Notes under the pieces: model-generated | Databases searched by the model: none | What the model was told of the DNA's origin: nothing | What the model saw: the letters and a program-made list of their open reading frames with translations, nothing else | Translations under genes and position numbers: made by a program | NCBI GenBank assembly: GCA_013151235.1 | Contig: JAADIO010000016.1 | Location: 36,553 to 100,552 of the forward strand | Length of the DNA: 64,000 nt | Source of the DNA: Deltaproteobacteria bacterium | GTDB taxonomy: Bacteria > CG2-30-53-67 | Reading direction: 5' to 3' | In this document: positions 25,758 through 33,829 of the stretch, piece after piece | Numbering within the stretch: position 1 is the first letter of the stretch | How the letters are laid out: each line of letters opens with the position of its first letter

Positions 25758-26693
25758 ATGATTTCGATCGCATTATCATTCCTGGTTTTCCTTGCGGGGT
25801 TTCTTACCGGGATTCCGGCGGGGTACTGTGTCCCGCCCGGAGGAGTGAGACTGCATCTTGATGAACACTACACCGGAGAGATTTCTCCTCCCGTAAAGTC
25901 CTTCCATTCAACGGTTCCGGTTGTCGAACGTCAGGGAACAGGCTCAGAACTGGATGGGTTTTCCCCGGAATTGCCCGTCCCATTTCATCCGGGTAGGACT
26001 CTTCTCGTCCTGGTCGGGATGACACTGTTCACGACCGTTTTTGTCCTGCGCCGGAAGAGTGCCGAAAAGAAAACTTATACTCAAACGTCATCCGCCATGC
26101 ATGAGCCGGCGTGCCCGAAAGATCCTTTCCCTGAACGTCCGGACATACCGGAGAATTACTTAACCCTTTCCATGATTCGCTGTGATGGCGCGAAAAGAGG
26201 GAAGGTTAACCGGGACCGCTTGATGGTTCTTCTGGAATCGGTTCGTGATTCTTACGATTATTCCCGGTTGATCTACCGGATGGGAAGGCTCGGAATGAAG
26301 GAGGCCCTGCCCCGGATTCTCGGGGAACTGGCCCATCCCGATGCATGCGTCCGCAGGGCGGCTGCCGCAGCGCTGGTCCATTTGAAAAGTGATGGTGTTG
26401 AGGAGCGGATGATCAACATGGCCGGAGGAACCTCTCCCCATGTCCGCAGAGCGGCCCTGCTCGTCCTTTCCCGCATCGGTTCGGCACGATGTTATGAGGT
26501 TGTGCGTCAATCGAACTGGGATTTCGAACCGGAGGTACGAGAGGCTGCGGCCATTGCCCTGGGGCGGCTGCAGGTTCCCGATGCTGAATTTGATCTGCAT
26601 CAGATCCTGGGCGATTTTGAAGAGTCGGTCAGAAAGCGGGCGGTCCGGGCTTCGGAACAGTTCTATGGGAGATTGCAGCAGAAAGGCGGATGA
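25758..26693 (+). CDS. Membrane-anchored HEAT-repeat protein
   Basis: 311 residues, family not recognised. A signal-like segment or first membrane helix is at residues 1-22, a periplasmic-looking stretch runs to ~75, and a second helix (TLLVLVGMTLFTTVFVL) is followed by basic RRKSAEKK. The remainder is therefore probably cytoplasmic. Residues ~160-305 are HEAT/PBS-lyase-like repeats of ~31 residues: MKEALPRILGELAHPDACVR, then RRAALLVLSRIG, then EVREAAAIALGRL, then ESVRKRAVRA. Such repeats make protein-protein surfaces. Function is unknown. Confidence 0.8.
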   Translation: MISIALSFLVFLAGFLTGIPAGYCVPPGGVRLHLDEHYTGEISPPVKSFHSTVPVVERQGTGSELDGFSPELPVPFHPGRTLLVLVGMTLFTTVFVLRRKSAEKKTYTQTSSAMHEPACPKDPFPERPDIPENYLTLSMIRCDGAKRGKVNRDRLMVLLESVRDSYDYSRLIYRMGRLGMKEALPRILGELAHPDACVRRAAAAALVHLKSDGVEERMINMAGGTSPHVRRAALLVLSRIGSARCYEVVRQSNWDFEPEVREAAAIALGRLQVPDAEFDLHQILGDFEESVRKRAVRASEQFYGRLQQKGG

Positions 26694-26704
26694 CGGGAGT
26701 TCGG

Positions 26705-26854
26705 TTAGCGGCCGGATCGGTTTCCGGAATTCCGGATCTTCCGGAGTCCCTTCCGCAGCAGGATGATTACGATCCCGCCCAAGACGACGACCCGGGCAAT
26801 TGTTCGTATCGCCACCCCGAACACCTCCCGATCAAGAATTTGCTCCAACGCCAT
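26705..26854 (-). CDS. Small membrane protein, 49 residues
   Basis: A short leftward gene: ATG at 26854, TAA at 26705, with AAGGAGGG just upstream. The protein starts MALEQILDREVFG, has one hydrophobic segment (ARVVVLGGIVIILL), then a strongly basic tail (RKGLRKIRNSGNRSGR). The topology is probably N-out, C-in. It follows the lipoprotein gene by 32 bases on the same strand and is likely co-transcribed. No family recognised. The strong ribosome site and clean membrane segment argue that it is real. Confidence 0.6.
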   Translation of the reverse strand: MALEQILDREVFGVAIRTIARVVVLGGIVIILLRKGLRKIRNSGNRSGR

Positions 26855-26886
26855 GTTCCCTCCTTTTGCAGTCTGCCGGAACGGCT

Positions 26887-27228
26887 CTATCGGCGGGCCG
26901 GTCCCTCTCGCGGCGTATTGTTCTGAGTACCCTCGTCCCGAACGATTCCTTCGATCTCAAAGATTTCTCCCCACATGTGAAAACCGACCCGGTCTTTCAA
27001 GACCTTTCCCCGGAACCGGACAGGAAGATTGTCTTTCCGGAAGGGAGCGGGGAGATTGACCGGATCATAGCGCCGGCCATCCTTGCTCACGATCCCGTAG
27101 AATCCACCCTCCAGAGAGATATACCGGATCGTCCCCGGGATCATCGTTTCTTCCCTGGGACAGGCAACCAGGAGAAAGGACAGAAGCCCGAAAAGGATCA
27201 GGGTCTTTTTGATGTTGTCGGCAATCAT
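26887..27228 (-). CDS. Small lipoprotein, OB-fold-like
   Basis: About 113 residues. N-terminal LILFGLLSFLLVAC is a signal peptide with a lipobox (LVAC), so the Cys is probably lipidated. The mature part (TIRYISLEGGFYGIVSKDGRRYDPVNLP, then NLPVRFRGKVLKDRVGFHMWGEIFEIEGI) reads as a small beta barrel like other DUF-type OB lipoproteins. A TTG at 27237 is a possible earlier start. Role unknown; it is paired with the 49-residue membrane protein downstream. Confidence 0.75.
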   Translation of the reverse strand: MIADNIKKTLILFGLLSFLLVACPREETMIPGTIRYISLEGGFYGIVSKDGRRYDPVNLPAPFRKDNLPVRFRGKVLKDRVGFHMWGEIFEIEGIVRDEGTQNNTPREGPARR

Positions 27229-27382
27229 TTCCGGCAATCTCTTTTTCCTTGATTTTTTCTTCCTGAATCATTCATGATATTTCTTCCATCAATAGCGCGT
27301 TCCGGAGTGGAAAGCAAGTTTTTTGCCGGGTCTGTCCCTATACGGAACAGATTACGGAGTATCATGACAGGGAAGCGTAAGA

Positions 27383-28150
27383 ATGAATAAACGAAAAAAA
27401 GTGGGCAAAAACAATCCCCCTATGTCCCTTGCCGCTCTGAGTCTTGCGGTACTGCTTCTGCTGTCGATGCCGAGGATCCTTCTGGCGGGAGAGTCCCCGC
27501 AGGGGACCTGGGGCGGCAAGATGGAGTTCAGTCTCCTCACGGCCCAGGGGAATTCGAGTACCCAGACAGGAAGCCTCAAGGCGAAAGCGGCCAGGGAAAC
27601 GAAAAAAGATAAATGGATCGCACGAACCGGCGGACTACTTTCGAACAGTGATGGAGCAAAAACAGCGGAATACTATTATCTCAACGGCGAATACAACTAC
27701 CATCACAGTGAACTGACTTATAGTAGCTATTTTCTCGGTTGGCAAAAGGACACCCTGGCGGGTCTGAATACCCGGCTGACGGGCCGAGTCGGCCTTGGGC
27801 ATACATGTTTCAAAAAGGAGCTTGATTCCCTGGTTACCGAGGCGGGACTGGCCGTCGTTTATGAAAACAAAAAAAATGAAGCCTCGAACACCTTCCCCGA
27901 GGGACGTCTCTTCGGAAAATACGGCCATACCTTCCGGGAAGGGGTAATTTTTACGCAGGAGGTAGAGGGGCTGCAGGATTTGACGATGCTCACCAAATAC
28001 CGGATCAATTCCCTCTCGGCGCTGGAAGTGAGGCTCAACAACCACTGGGCCGTTAAGGTCTCCTTAACCGTGCAATATGACCATGACCCGGCCGAAGGGT
28101 TTCTGAAAACCGATACCTTCACGGAAACCTCTTTTGTCTATCAATTTTAG
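27383..28150 (+). CDS. DUF481 (YdiY-like) outer-membrane protein
   Basis: 255 residues. A basic N-terminus, then a signal peptide (LAALSLAVLLLLSMPRILLAG). The rest is beta-rich with alternating aromatic residues, and the typical DUF481 pattern WGGKMEFSLLTAQGNSSTQTG near the start of the mature part. It ends in ETSFVYQF, the aromatic C-terminus recognised by the outer-membrane assembly machinery. Probably a small barrel; substrate unknown. Confidence 0.85.
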   Translation: MNKRKKVGKNNPPMSLAALSLAVLLLLSMPRILLAGESPQGTWGGKMEFSLLTAQGNSSTQTGSLKAKAARETKKDKWIARTGGLLSNSDGAKTAEYYYLNGEYNYHHSELTYSSYFLGWQKDTLAGLNTRLTGRVGLGHTCFKKELDSLVTEAGLAVVYENKKNEASNTFPEGRLFGKYGHTFREGVIFTQEVEGLQDLTMLTKYRINSLSALEVRLNNHWAVKVSLTVQYDHDPAEGFLKTDTFTETSFVYQF

Positions 28151-28178
28151 CAAGTTTTGTACACTCCGTGATTCCGTC

Positions 28179-28207
28179 TTGACAATATCCGGTCGGAGGC
28201 TGATACT
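28179..28207 (+). promoter_or_regulatory. Sigma-70-type promoter for the M16 protease gene
   Basis: TTGACA (28179-28184), 17-base spacer, GATACT (28202-28207), 52 bases before the ATG. Confidence 0.6.
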
Positions 28208-28258
28208 TTACAAGTTTTTTTTCAATCGGTTTTGCTTCCTTATTCCCGGAGGTTTCTA

Positions 28259-30946
28259 ATGAGAAAGATTATTGTCAGAGGTAGTTCCCGATGTCTGTTT
28301 CCTGTATTGCTCGTTATTCCCGTTCTTCTGATCTCTTCTTTTGCTTTTGCGGCCTCCTACCGGACCGTTCTGCAGCAGGACAGTCTTACCAAAATCGTTC
28401 TCAAAAACGGCCTGACCGTGGTCCTCTCCGAGAATCATGCGGCGCCCGTCGTTGCCTTCCAGATGTGGGTCAATGTCGGAAGCCGGAACGAGAGCGATGC
28501 CCAGGCAGGGATCTCCCATGTCTTTGAGCACATGCTCTTCAAGGGGACGGCGAAGCGGGGAGTGGGGGAGATTGCCCGTGAAGTCGAAGCGGCAGGCGGG
28601 AATATCAATGCCTACACCTCGAATGACCATACCGTCTACCACCTGGCTCTGGCGAGCCGGTACTTTGATGTGGGGCTTGATGTCTTGTCCGATGCCGTCC
28701 AGCACTCCGCTTTTGATCCGAAGGAACTGGCCAAAGAGGAGGAAGTCATCCTTGAGGAGTTCAAACGTTCCGAAGACATGCCGAGCCGTGTGCTTTCCAC
28801 AAAACTCTTTGAAACGGCTTACCGGGTCCACCCCTACCGGCGTCCGGTCATCGGTTATGTGAAGACCTTCAAGAAGCTCACCCGGAAGAATATTCTCGAC
28901 TATTTCCATGAGTGGTATGTCCCCAACAACATGACCCTCGTGGTGGTCGGGGATTTTTCCACGCCGAAGGTTCTCCCTTCCATTGTTCGGTCCTTTCAGG
29001 GGTTTGTCCCCCGCAAGAATCTTTTCCTGAGCGTTCCCCGGGAACCTGCACAGAGCCGGACCCGGGCCGTTGTCATCCGGAAAGAATCGAAGCAGGTCCT
29101 GTTCAATTTCGGTTATCATATTCCCGGTCTTCATGATCCGAAGAATCCGGCCTACGATCTGCTGGCGGCCATTCTCGGGCAGGGGAAGACCTCAAGGCTC
29201 TATCAGGAAGTCAAACGGAAACGGGAACTGGTCCATGCCGTCTCCGCCTATGCCTATACCCCGAACGATCCGGGGCTCTTTGTCGTGGAAGCCCGTCTGG
29301 ATGGGAAATATCTGAAGAAGACCCTCGGGGCGGTCCTGGACCAGATCGAACGAATCAAGCATGAGCCGGTCAGTGCCGAAGAACTCTACCGGGCACGGGT
29401 CGGGATCGAAAGCGATTTTATCTATAAGAAGGAGACGATGGAGGGGCAGGCGGGGAAATTCGGAGCCTTTGAATCCGATTTCGGTGATCCTCTGCACGAA
29501 AAAGTATATCTAAGCGAGCTTGCCTCCGTGACACCGGCCGATTTGACGGCGATCGCCCGGAAAATCTTCCGGCCGGAGAACCTGACCGTCTCCATTCTGA
29601 TCGATCCGAAGGAGCAACCCGGTCTGGATGCCGGAAAGATCCGGAAAATAGTACAGAAGTTGAACCGGGAAGCAGCAAGAGAATATGCGAAGCATAAAGA
29701 GACAAAACGGGGGGAGCCGGAGAAGATCGTCCTGTCCAACGGGATTCGACTGATCGTGAAGGAGAATCATGCCGTGCCGACGGTTGCCGTCAAAATTGCC
29801 TTCCCCGGAGGTGAACGGTACGAGACGGAACCGACCAGCGGACTCTATCACTTTATGGCTGCCATGCTGGATCGCGGGACGAAGAAACGGAGCGCGGATG
29901 AGATCGCCACCGAGATTGAAGAGATGGCCGGAAGCGTGAGCGGTTTTTCCGGCCGGAACAGTATTGGCGCGCAACTGTCGGTCTTGAGCCGGCATTTCGG
30001 GCAGGGTATGAACCTATTGGCTGATCTTGTACGCCATCCGGCCTTTGCCCCCGACGAGGTGGAAAAGACCCGAAAGGATATCCTTGCCGCCATTGTCCAT
30101 GAAGATGACCAGTTGAGCCGCCGGGTGGGAAATCTCTTCCGTAAGACGTTGTACAAAACTCATCCCTACCGGATGCGGCTGATCGGAAAGATGGCGACGG
30201 TGAGCCGTTTTACACCGGCGGAGTTGCGGGAGACCTACCGGCATGTGCTGAACCCGGCGCAGATGGTGATCGCCGTGGTGGGGGACGTTTCCCGGGAGGA
30301 AGCCGAGGCGAAAGTCCGGGAACTTTTCGGGACGATGAAGAAGATCGCCCCGGTGCAGCCGCACATCCTCCAGGAGGTGCCCCAGGAAAAAATCCGGGAA
30401 AGCGTGGAGAGGGTCAACCGTCAGCAGGCACACATGATCCTCGGTTTTTTAGGGACCACGGTGACTTCCGGGGATCGTTACCCCCTGATGATTTTGAGCA
30501 ATGTCCTGGCCGGTCAGGGGGGGAGGCTCTTCCGGGACCTTCGGGATAAAGAGAGCCTGGCCTATGTGGTCACCGCCTTTTCTCAGGAAGGAGTTGACCC
30601 CGGTTTCTTTGCCGCCTATATCGCATGCAGTCCGGAGAAGCTGGATGCCGCCCGTGCGGGAATCCTGAAGGAGCTGGCCCGGGTTCGGGATCAAAGGATC
30701 CCGGAGAATGAGATGAAACGGGCCCGGGAGAACCTGATCGGAAGTTTTGAAATTGGTTTGCAGACCAATGAGTCGATAGCTTCCACCATGGTCTTTGATG
30801 AACTCTATGGAAACGGCTTCGATGCCTACAAGGAATTTGCCCGGAAGATCGAAAAGGTTACGGCGAAAGACGTGCAGAAGGTTGCGGAAAGATATCTTGA
30901 CCTGACCCGCTATTCCGTGGCGCTTGTAAAACCGGGGGAGGAATAG
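28259..30946 (+). CDS. M16-family zinc protease, two tandem M16 halves
   Basis: About 895 residues, exported (signal peptide to ~Ala31). The first half has the inverted zinc motif HVFEH at 87-91 and the downstream ILEEFKRSED glutamate, so it is the catalytic half. The second half starts at KIVLSNGIRLIVKEN (~residue 490) and reads GLYHFMAAMLDRG where HxxEH would be, so it is the non-catalytic partner domain. One-chain bacterial M16B proteins with this layout form a peptide-degrading clam shell in the periplasm. GGAGG precedes the ATG at 28259; an earlier frame start at 28232 adds nine unlike residues. Confidence 0.92.
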   Translation: MRKIIVRGSSRCLFPVLLVIPVLLISSFAFAASYRTVLQQDSLTKIVLKNGLTVVLSENHAAPVVAFQMWVNVGSRNESDAQAGISHVFEHMLFKGTAKRGVGEIAREVEAAGGNINAYTSNDHTVYHLALASRYFDVGLDVLSDAVQHSAFDPKELAKEEEVILEEFKRSEDMPSRVLSTKLFETAYRVHPYRRPVIGYVKTFKKLTRKNILDYFHEWYVPNNMTLVVVGDFSTPKVLPSIVRSFQGFVPRKNLFLSVPREPAQSRTRAVVIRKESKQVLFNFGYHIPGLHDPKNPAYDLLAAILGQGKTSRLYQEVKRKRELVHAVSAYAYTPNDPGLFVVEARLDGKYLKKTLGAVLDQIERIKHEPVSAEELYRARVGIESDFIYKKETMEGQAGKFGAFESDFGDPLHEKVYLSELASVTPADLTAIARKIFRPENLTVSILIDPKEQPGLDAGKIRKIVQKLNREAAREYAKHKETKRGEPEKIVLSNGIRLIVKENHAVPTVAVKIAFPGGERYETEPTSGLYHFMAAMLDRGTKKRSADEIATEIEEMAGSVSGFSGRNSIGAQLSVLSRHFGQGMNLLADLVRHPAFAPDEVEKTRKDILAAIVHEDDQLSRRVGNLFRKTLYKTHPYRMRLIGKMATVSRFTPAELRETYRHVLNPAQMVIAVVGDVSREEAEAKVRELFGTMKKIAPVQPHILQEVPQEKIRESVERVNRQQAHMILGFLGTTVTSGDRYPLMILSNVLAGQGGRLFRDLRDKESLAYVVTAFSQEGVDPGFFAAYIACSPEKLDAARAGILKELARVRDQRIPENEMKRARENLIGSFEIGLQTNESIASTMVFDELYGNGFDAYKEFARKIEKVTAKDVQKVAERYLDLTRYSVALVKPGEE

Positions 30947-31027
30947 GGTTTGATCCGGAATGTGTGGGGCTATAATAGGCTGAATATCTTTGTAATTTGC
31001 TATAATAAAGAATTTTATTCTTTCTTG

Positions 31028-31057
31028 TTGACATAACAGGAGTATTGGTTCTATAAT
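31028..31057 (+). promoter_or_regulatory. Strong sigma-70 promoter ahead of the riboswitch
   Basis: Perfect TTGACA (31028-31033), 18-base spacer, perfect TATAAT (31052-31057). Predicted transcription start near 31064, about 18 bases before the aptamer. Confidence 0.75.
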
Positions 31058-31082
31058 GTAAGAAATAACGAGATAATCCACC

Positions 31083-31153
31083 GATAAAGGCGACCCTGCG
31101 GGGGAGCAAAGCCATGGGCTGAAAAATCAGCATTCATGGCTGCCGAAGTGGAT
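31083..31153 (+). promoter_or_regulatory. GEMM-like (cyclic dinucleotide) riboswitch aptamer
   Basis: Shows the GEMM-I landmarks in order: AAAGGCGA, a short P2 hairpin (CCC-TGC-GGG), the conserved GCAAAGCC, a P3 helix made of CCATG and GCTGA pairing with TCAGC and CATGG around an AAAA loop, and the closing GCTGCCGAAG. The P2 loop lacks the usual GAAA tetraloop. The family binds cyclic di-GMP or, in some Geobacter-type members, cyclic GMP-AMP. Assigned by eye from the consensus; a covariance search would settle it. Confidence 0.65.
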
Positions 31154-31205
31154 AAGGTGAGACTTCAATCGCCTATCCATCTTTCTCTGGTGGATAGGCG
31201 ATTTT
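31148..31205 (+). terminator. Riboswitch terminator with alternative antiterminator pairing
   Basis: ATCGCCTATCCA (31168-31179) pairs with TGGATAGGCGAT (31191-31202), a 12-bp stem followed by TTTCGTT. TGGATAAGG (31148-31156) is nearly the same as the 3' arm and could pair with CCTATCCA instead, giving mutually exclusive structures typical of a transcriptional riboswitch. Confidence 0.7.
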
Positions 31206-31444
31206 CGTTATATTCTCGAGCTCCTCCTGACAGGTCGGCAGGAAGTATTCTGCCGGCCTGTCACCCTCCTTTGCGGTGAATGATCTTTGCATTCGTCTTT
31301 CGGTTTTCCCCCATGTTCTCCTGTGTCAAGCCTGCCTGTGTGTGGTATAGACTGAACAGGTGTTTGGACCTGCCTGGAAAACCGGGGGAAGTCCGAGCTT
31401 CTTTCCTCTTGACATGGATGTATATATGATGCATATTGATGCAT
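31206..31444. other. Gap between riboswitch and VapBC, with a hairpin and operator-like repeats
   Basis: A second hairpin, GACAGGTCGGCAG with CTGCCGGCCTGTC (13 bp, one G-T pair), lies at about 31229-31263. TTGACA is at 31409-31414. Two direct copies of TGATGCATAT (about 31428-31447) run into the antitoxin start and are a likely autoregulatory operator. A 49-codon frame beginning near 31279 lacks a ribosome site and is not called. Confidence 0.5.
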
Positions 31445-31642
31445 ATGAGAACAACATTAAACATTGATGACGACATCATTAAAAAAGCATCAAAGCTCAC
31501 GGGTGTGAAGGAAAAAACATCTCTGGTGAGGTTGGGGCTTGAGGCTTTAATTGCTCGTGAAAGCGCCAAGAGGCTTGCTGAACTTGGCGGCTCGGAAAAA
31601 TCCCTTAAGCCTGTTCCAAGAAGAAGAATATCCAGGAATTAA
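31445..31642 (+). CDS. vapB: VapB-type antitoxin
   Basis: 65 residues. MRTTLNIDDDIIKKASKLTG is the ribbon-helix-helix N-terminus common in VapB antitoxins of the DUF2191 type. A basic C-terminal tail (VPRRRISRN) presumably wraps the toxin. Earlier TTG (31436) and ATG (31439) codons are possible, but MRTT is the family start. The toxin gene begins two bases after the stop. The pair is more A+T-rich than its surroundings, consistent with transfer. Confidence 0.85.
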   Translation: MRTTLNIDDDIIKKASKLTGVKEKTSLVRLGLEALIARESAKRLAELGGSEKSLKPVPRRRISRN

Positions 31643-31644
31643 GT

Positions 31645-32004
31645 ATGGTTCTGGTAGATACTTCAATTTGGATATCTCATTTCAGGGATAACAATCAGCG
31701 CCTCAAAAAGCTTTTGATAGATGAATCGGTAGCATGCCATCCTTTTGTCATTGGTGAGTTGGCCTGCGGTAACATGAAGAACAGAAAAGAAGTTATCTCC
31801 CTCCTCCAATCTCTTCCTCAGGCCCTTGTTGCAGAGCATGATGAAATTCTTGCATTGATTGAGCACAAGAAACTAATGGGCGCCGGAATAGGCCTTATTG
31901 ACGTTCATATATTGGCATCCGCACTGTTGACAAATTTGCCTTTATGGACAGCCGACAAAAGGTTGAGTGCATCTGCAATGAAATTGAATATTTTATATAG
32001 ATAA
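31645..32004 (+). CDS. vapC: VapC-type PIN-domain toxin
   Basis: 119 residues. MVLVDTSIWISHFR carries the first PIN acidic residue, FVIGELACG the second, and GIGLIDVHILASALL and LWTADKRL the rest of the Mg-binding set. By family a tRNA- or rRNA-cleaving endoribonuclease, neutralised by the preceding VapB. Confidence 0.9.
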   Translation: MVLVDTSIWISHFRDNNQRLKKLLIDESVACHPFVIGELACGNMKNRKEVISLLQSLPQALVAEHDEILALIEHKKLMGAGIGLIDVHILASALLTNLPLWTADKRLSASAMKLNILYR

Positions 32005-32025
32005 CCTATTCCCCTTTTTTTTCGC

Positions 32026-32053
32026 TTGACAAAATCGGTCGACTTATTATAAT
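32026..32053 (+). promoter_or_regulatory. Promoter of the Rrf2-sulfurtransferase cluster
   Basis: TTGACA (32026-32031), 16-base spacer, TATAAT (32048-32053). The AT-rich spacer (AAATCGGTCGACTTAT) is a plausible place for autoregulation by the Rrf2 protein. Confidence 0.65.
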
Positions 32054-32095
32054 CAAGACGAAGAAGACATTTTTTATCCTGTTTTGGAGGGTTTG

Positions 32096-32515
32096 GTGAA
32101 ACTGACGCGGGGCGGCGAATATGGAATTCGGGGAATGCTTTATCTGGCCATGCAGCCGGAGTCCGCAGTTACCCTTTTAAGTGAAATTTCTACGGTCGAA
32201 AAGATTCCCGAAAGTTATTTGGCGAAGATTTTTCAAACGCTGACGAAGGTCGGCCTGGTCCGTTCCCACCGTGGTTTCAAGGGGGGCTATTCATTAGGGC
32301 GGTCGTCCGGTGAGATTACCGTCAAGGATATCATTGAAGGGGTAGAAGGGCCGATTGTTCTGAATCATTGTCTCCAGAAGGTGAGTAACTGTTCCGAGGG
32401 ATACCGATGCAAGATCCAGAATGTCTGGAAAGATGCACAGGATGCCATGATCGGGGTCCTTGACGGAACGACCCTTGCAGATTTGGTGAAAGAGACCGCG
32501 GCGGGTCAGCCGTGA
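32096..32515 (+). CDS. Rrf2/IscR-family transcriptional regulator
   Basis: About 139 residues. An N-terminal winged helix-turn-helix (LTRGGEYGIRGMLYLA, then IPESYLAKIFQTLTKVGLV) and three cysteines spaced C-X6-C-X5-C (NHCLQKVSNCSEGYRC), close to the Fe-S ligand set of IscR-like sensors. It should sense Fe-S status or a redox/nitrosative signal and control the cysteine desulfurase-like gene 87 bases downstream. GTG start, with GGAGGG five bases upstream; a TTG at 32084 is an alternative. Confidence 0.88.
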   Translation: MKLTRGGEYGIRGMLYLAMQPESAVTLLSEISTVEKIPESYLAKIFQTLTKVGLVRSHRGFKGGYSLGRSSGEITVKDIIEGVEGPIVLNHCLQKVSNCSEGYRCKIQNVWKDAQDAMIGVLDGTTLADLVKETAAGQP

Positions 32516-32602
32516 AGGGAGTGTCCCGGCCCATAACCTTTCCGATGGAGAAGTGATGCCGGCAGTTTCGAGTGAATATTGTGATGAATCAAGGAGGGTG
32601 TT

Positions 32603-33778
32603 ATGAGCAGCAGAACAGTTTATCTCGATCATGCGGCGGCAACCCGTCCCTATCCCGAAGTGATCGAAGCGATGCAGCCTTACTTTCTGGAACATTTCGG
32701 GAATCCCATGAGCTTCCATAAATACGGCAGCGCTCCCCGGGCGGCACTGGAGGAGGCCCGGAGCGCCGTAGCCGGCCTGATCCATGCGAAATCCGAGGAG
32801 ATCTTCTTCACCGCCTCCGGGACGGAGTCAAATAACTTTGCCGTCAAAGGGGTAGCCCTGGCCCTGCAGAAGAAGGGAAAGCATATAATTACCTCGGCCA
32901 TCGAACATTACGGAATTCATCATTCCTGCAAGATGCTGGAGCGGATGGGGTTCGAGACGACCTATCTGCCGGTCGACGAATTCGGTCGGGTCGATCCGGA
33001 AGAGGTCGCAAAGGCACTCCGGGAGGATACGATCCTGGTCTCGATTATGCTGGGGAACCACGAGGTCGGCACGCTCCAGCCGATCCGGGAGATCGCCAAG
33101 ATCACCCGGGCGAGAAAGGTGACCCTCCATACCGATGCCCGGATGGCCGTTGGGCACATTCCCGTTGATGTGGAAGCATTGGGGGTGGATCTTTTGACCC
33201 TCTCCGGGCAGCACTTTTACGGCCCCAAGGGATCGGCCGCCCTTTATATTAAGAAGGGGGTTCGCATTCAACCGTTAATCCACGGCGGGATCCAGGAACA
33301 GGGGCGCCGTGCGGGAACGGAGAACGTTCCGGCCATCGTTGGATTAGGCAAGGCGGCGGAGATCGCCTCGGAAAAGGTTGCCGGGGAACAGGCGAGGCTG
33401 GCGGCCCTTCGGGACAGGCTGGAGCAGGGTCTGACCGCAAAGATTGATGCCGTGAAGGTGAACGGCCATCCTGAATATCGGCTTCCCCACCTGCTGAATA
33501 TCTGTATCAATTACGTAGAGGGAGAGGGGATGATCATGATGATGGTTGCAAAGGGGATTATGGCGGCCAGCGGATCGGCCTGTTCCTCCAAGGCGCTCAA
33601 GGCCTCCCATGTACTCACGGCGATGGGGGTGGACCATGCCATGGCCCAGGGGTCGATTCTCTTCAGCCTGGGCCGGGAGACGGCGGAGGAGGAGATCGAC
33701 TATGTCGTGGCGGAGATGCCGCCCATTGTCGAACGTCTCCGGATGATGTCGCCCATCTACCAGCAAAAAATGGGATAG
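32603..33778 (+). CDS. Cysteine desulfurase-like protein lacking the PLP lysine
   Basis: 391 residues, aligned end to end with NifS/IscS class V enzymes: YLDHAAATRP, TASGTESNNFAVKG, His102 in AIEHYGIHH, HTDA with Asp178, RRAGTENVPAIVG, and the active-site Cys loop GSACSS with Cys327. The motif that should be S-[AG]-H-K-F/I-Y-G-P-K-G reads SGQHFYGPKG, so His204 replaces the Schiff-base lysine. The Gln of the HTDA-x-Q segment is Met181. I checked the codons (GGG CAG CAC TTT). Without the lysine, normal PLP aldimine chemistry is not expected. It may bind PLP non-covalently or act as a sulfur carrier through Cys327. GGAGG precedes the ATG. DsrE-like and TusA genes follow. Confidence 0.88.
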   Translation: MSSRTVYLDHAAATRPYPEVIEAMQPYFLEHFGNPMSFHKYGSAPRAALEEARSAVAGLIHAKSEEIFFTASGTESNNFAVKGVALALQKKGKHIITSAIEHYGIHHSCKMLERMGFETTYLPVDEFGRVDPEEVAKALREDTILVSIMLGNHEVGTLQPIREIAKITRARKVTLHTDARMAVGHIPVDVEALGVDLLTLSGQHFYGPKGSAALYIKKGVRIQPLIHGGIQEQGRRAGTENVPAIVGLGKAAEIASEKVAGEQARLAALRDRLEQGLTAKIDAVKVNGHPEYRLPHLLNICINYVEGEGMIMMMVAKGIMAASGSACSSKALKASHVLTAMGVDHAMAQGSILFSLGRETAEEEIDYVVAEMPPIVERLRMMSPIYQQKMG

Positions 33779-33829
33779 GGGTAATAATCGATTTTCATGA
33801 GGCCGTCCGGGAGAGGGGATGGGAAGAAT

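Noticed and set aside
31279-31428. 49-codon hydrophobic frame between the riboswitch and VapBC as a possible riboswitch target
   Set aside because: No Shine-Dalgarno site and no recognisable pattern. Not called, though it is the only frame that could be the direct target.
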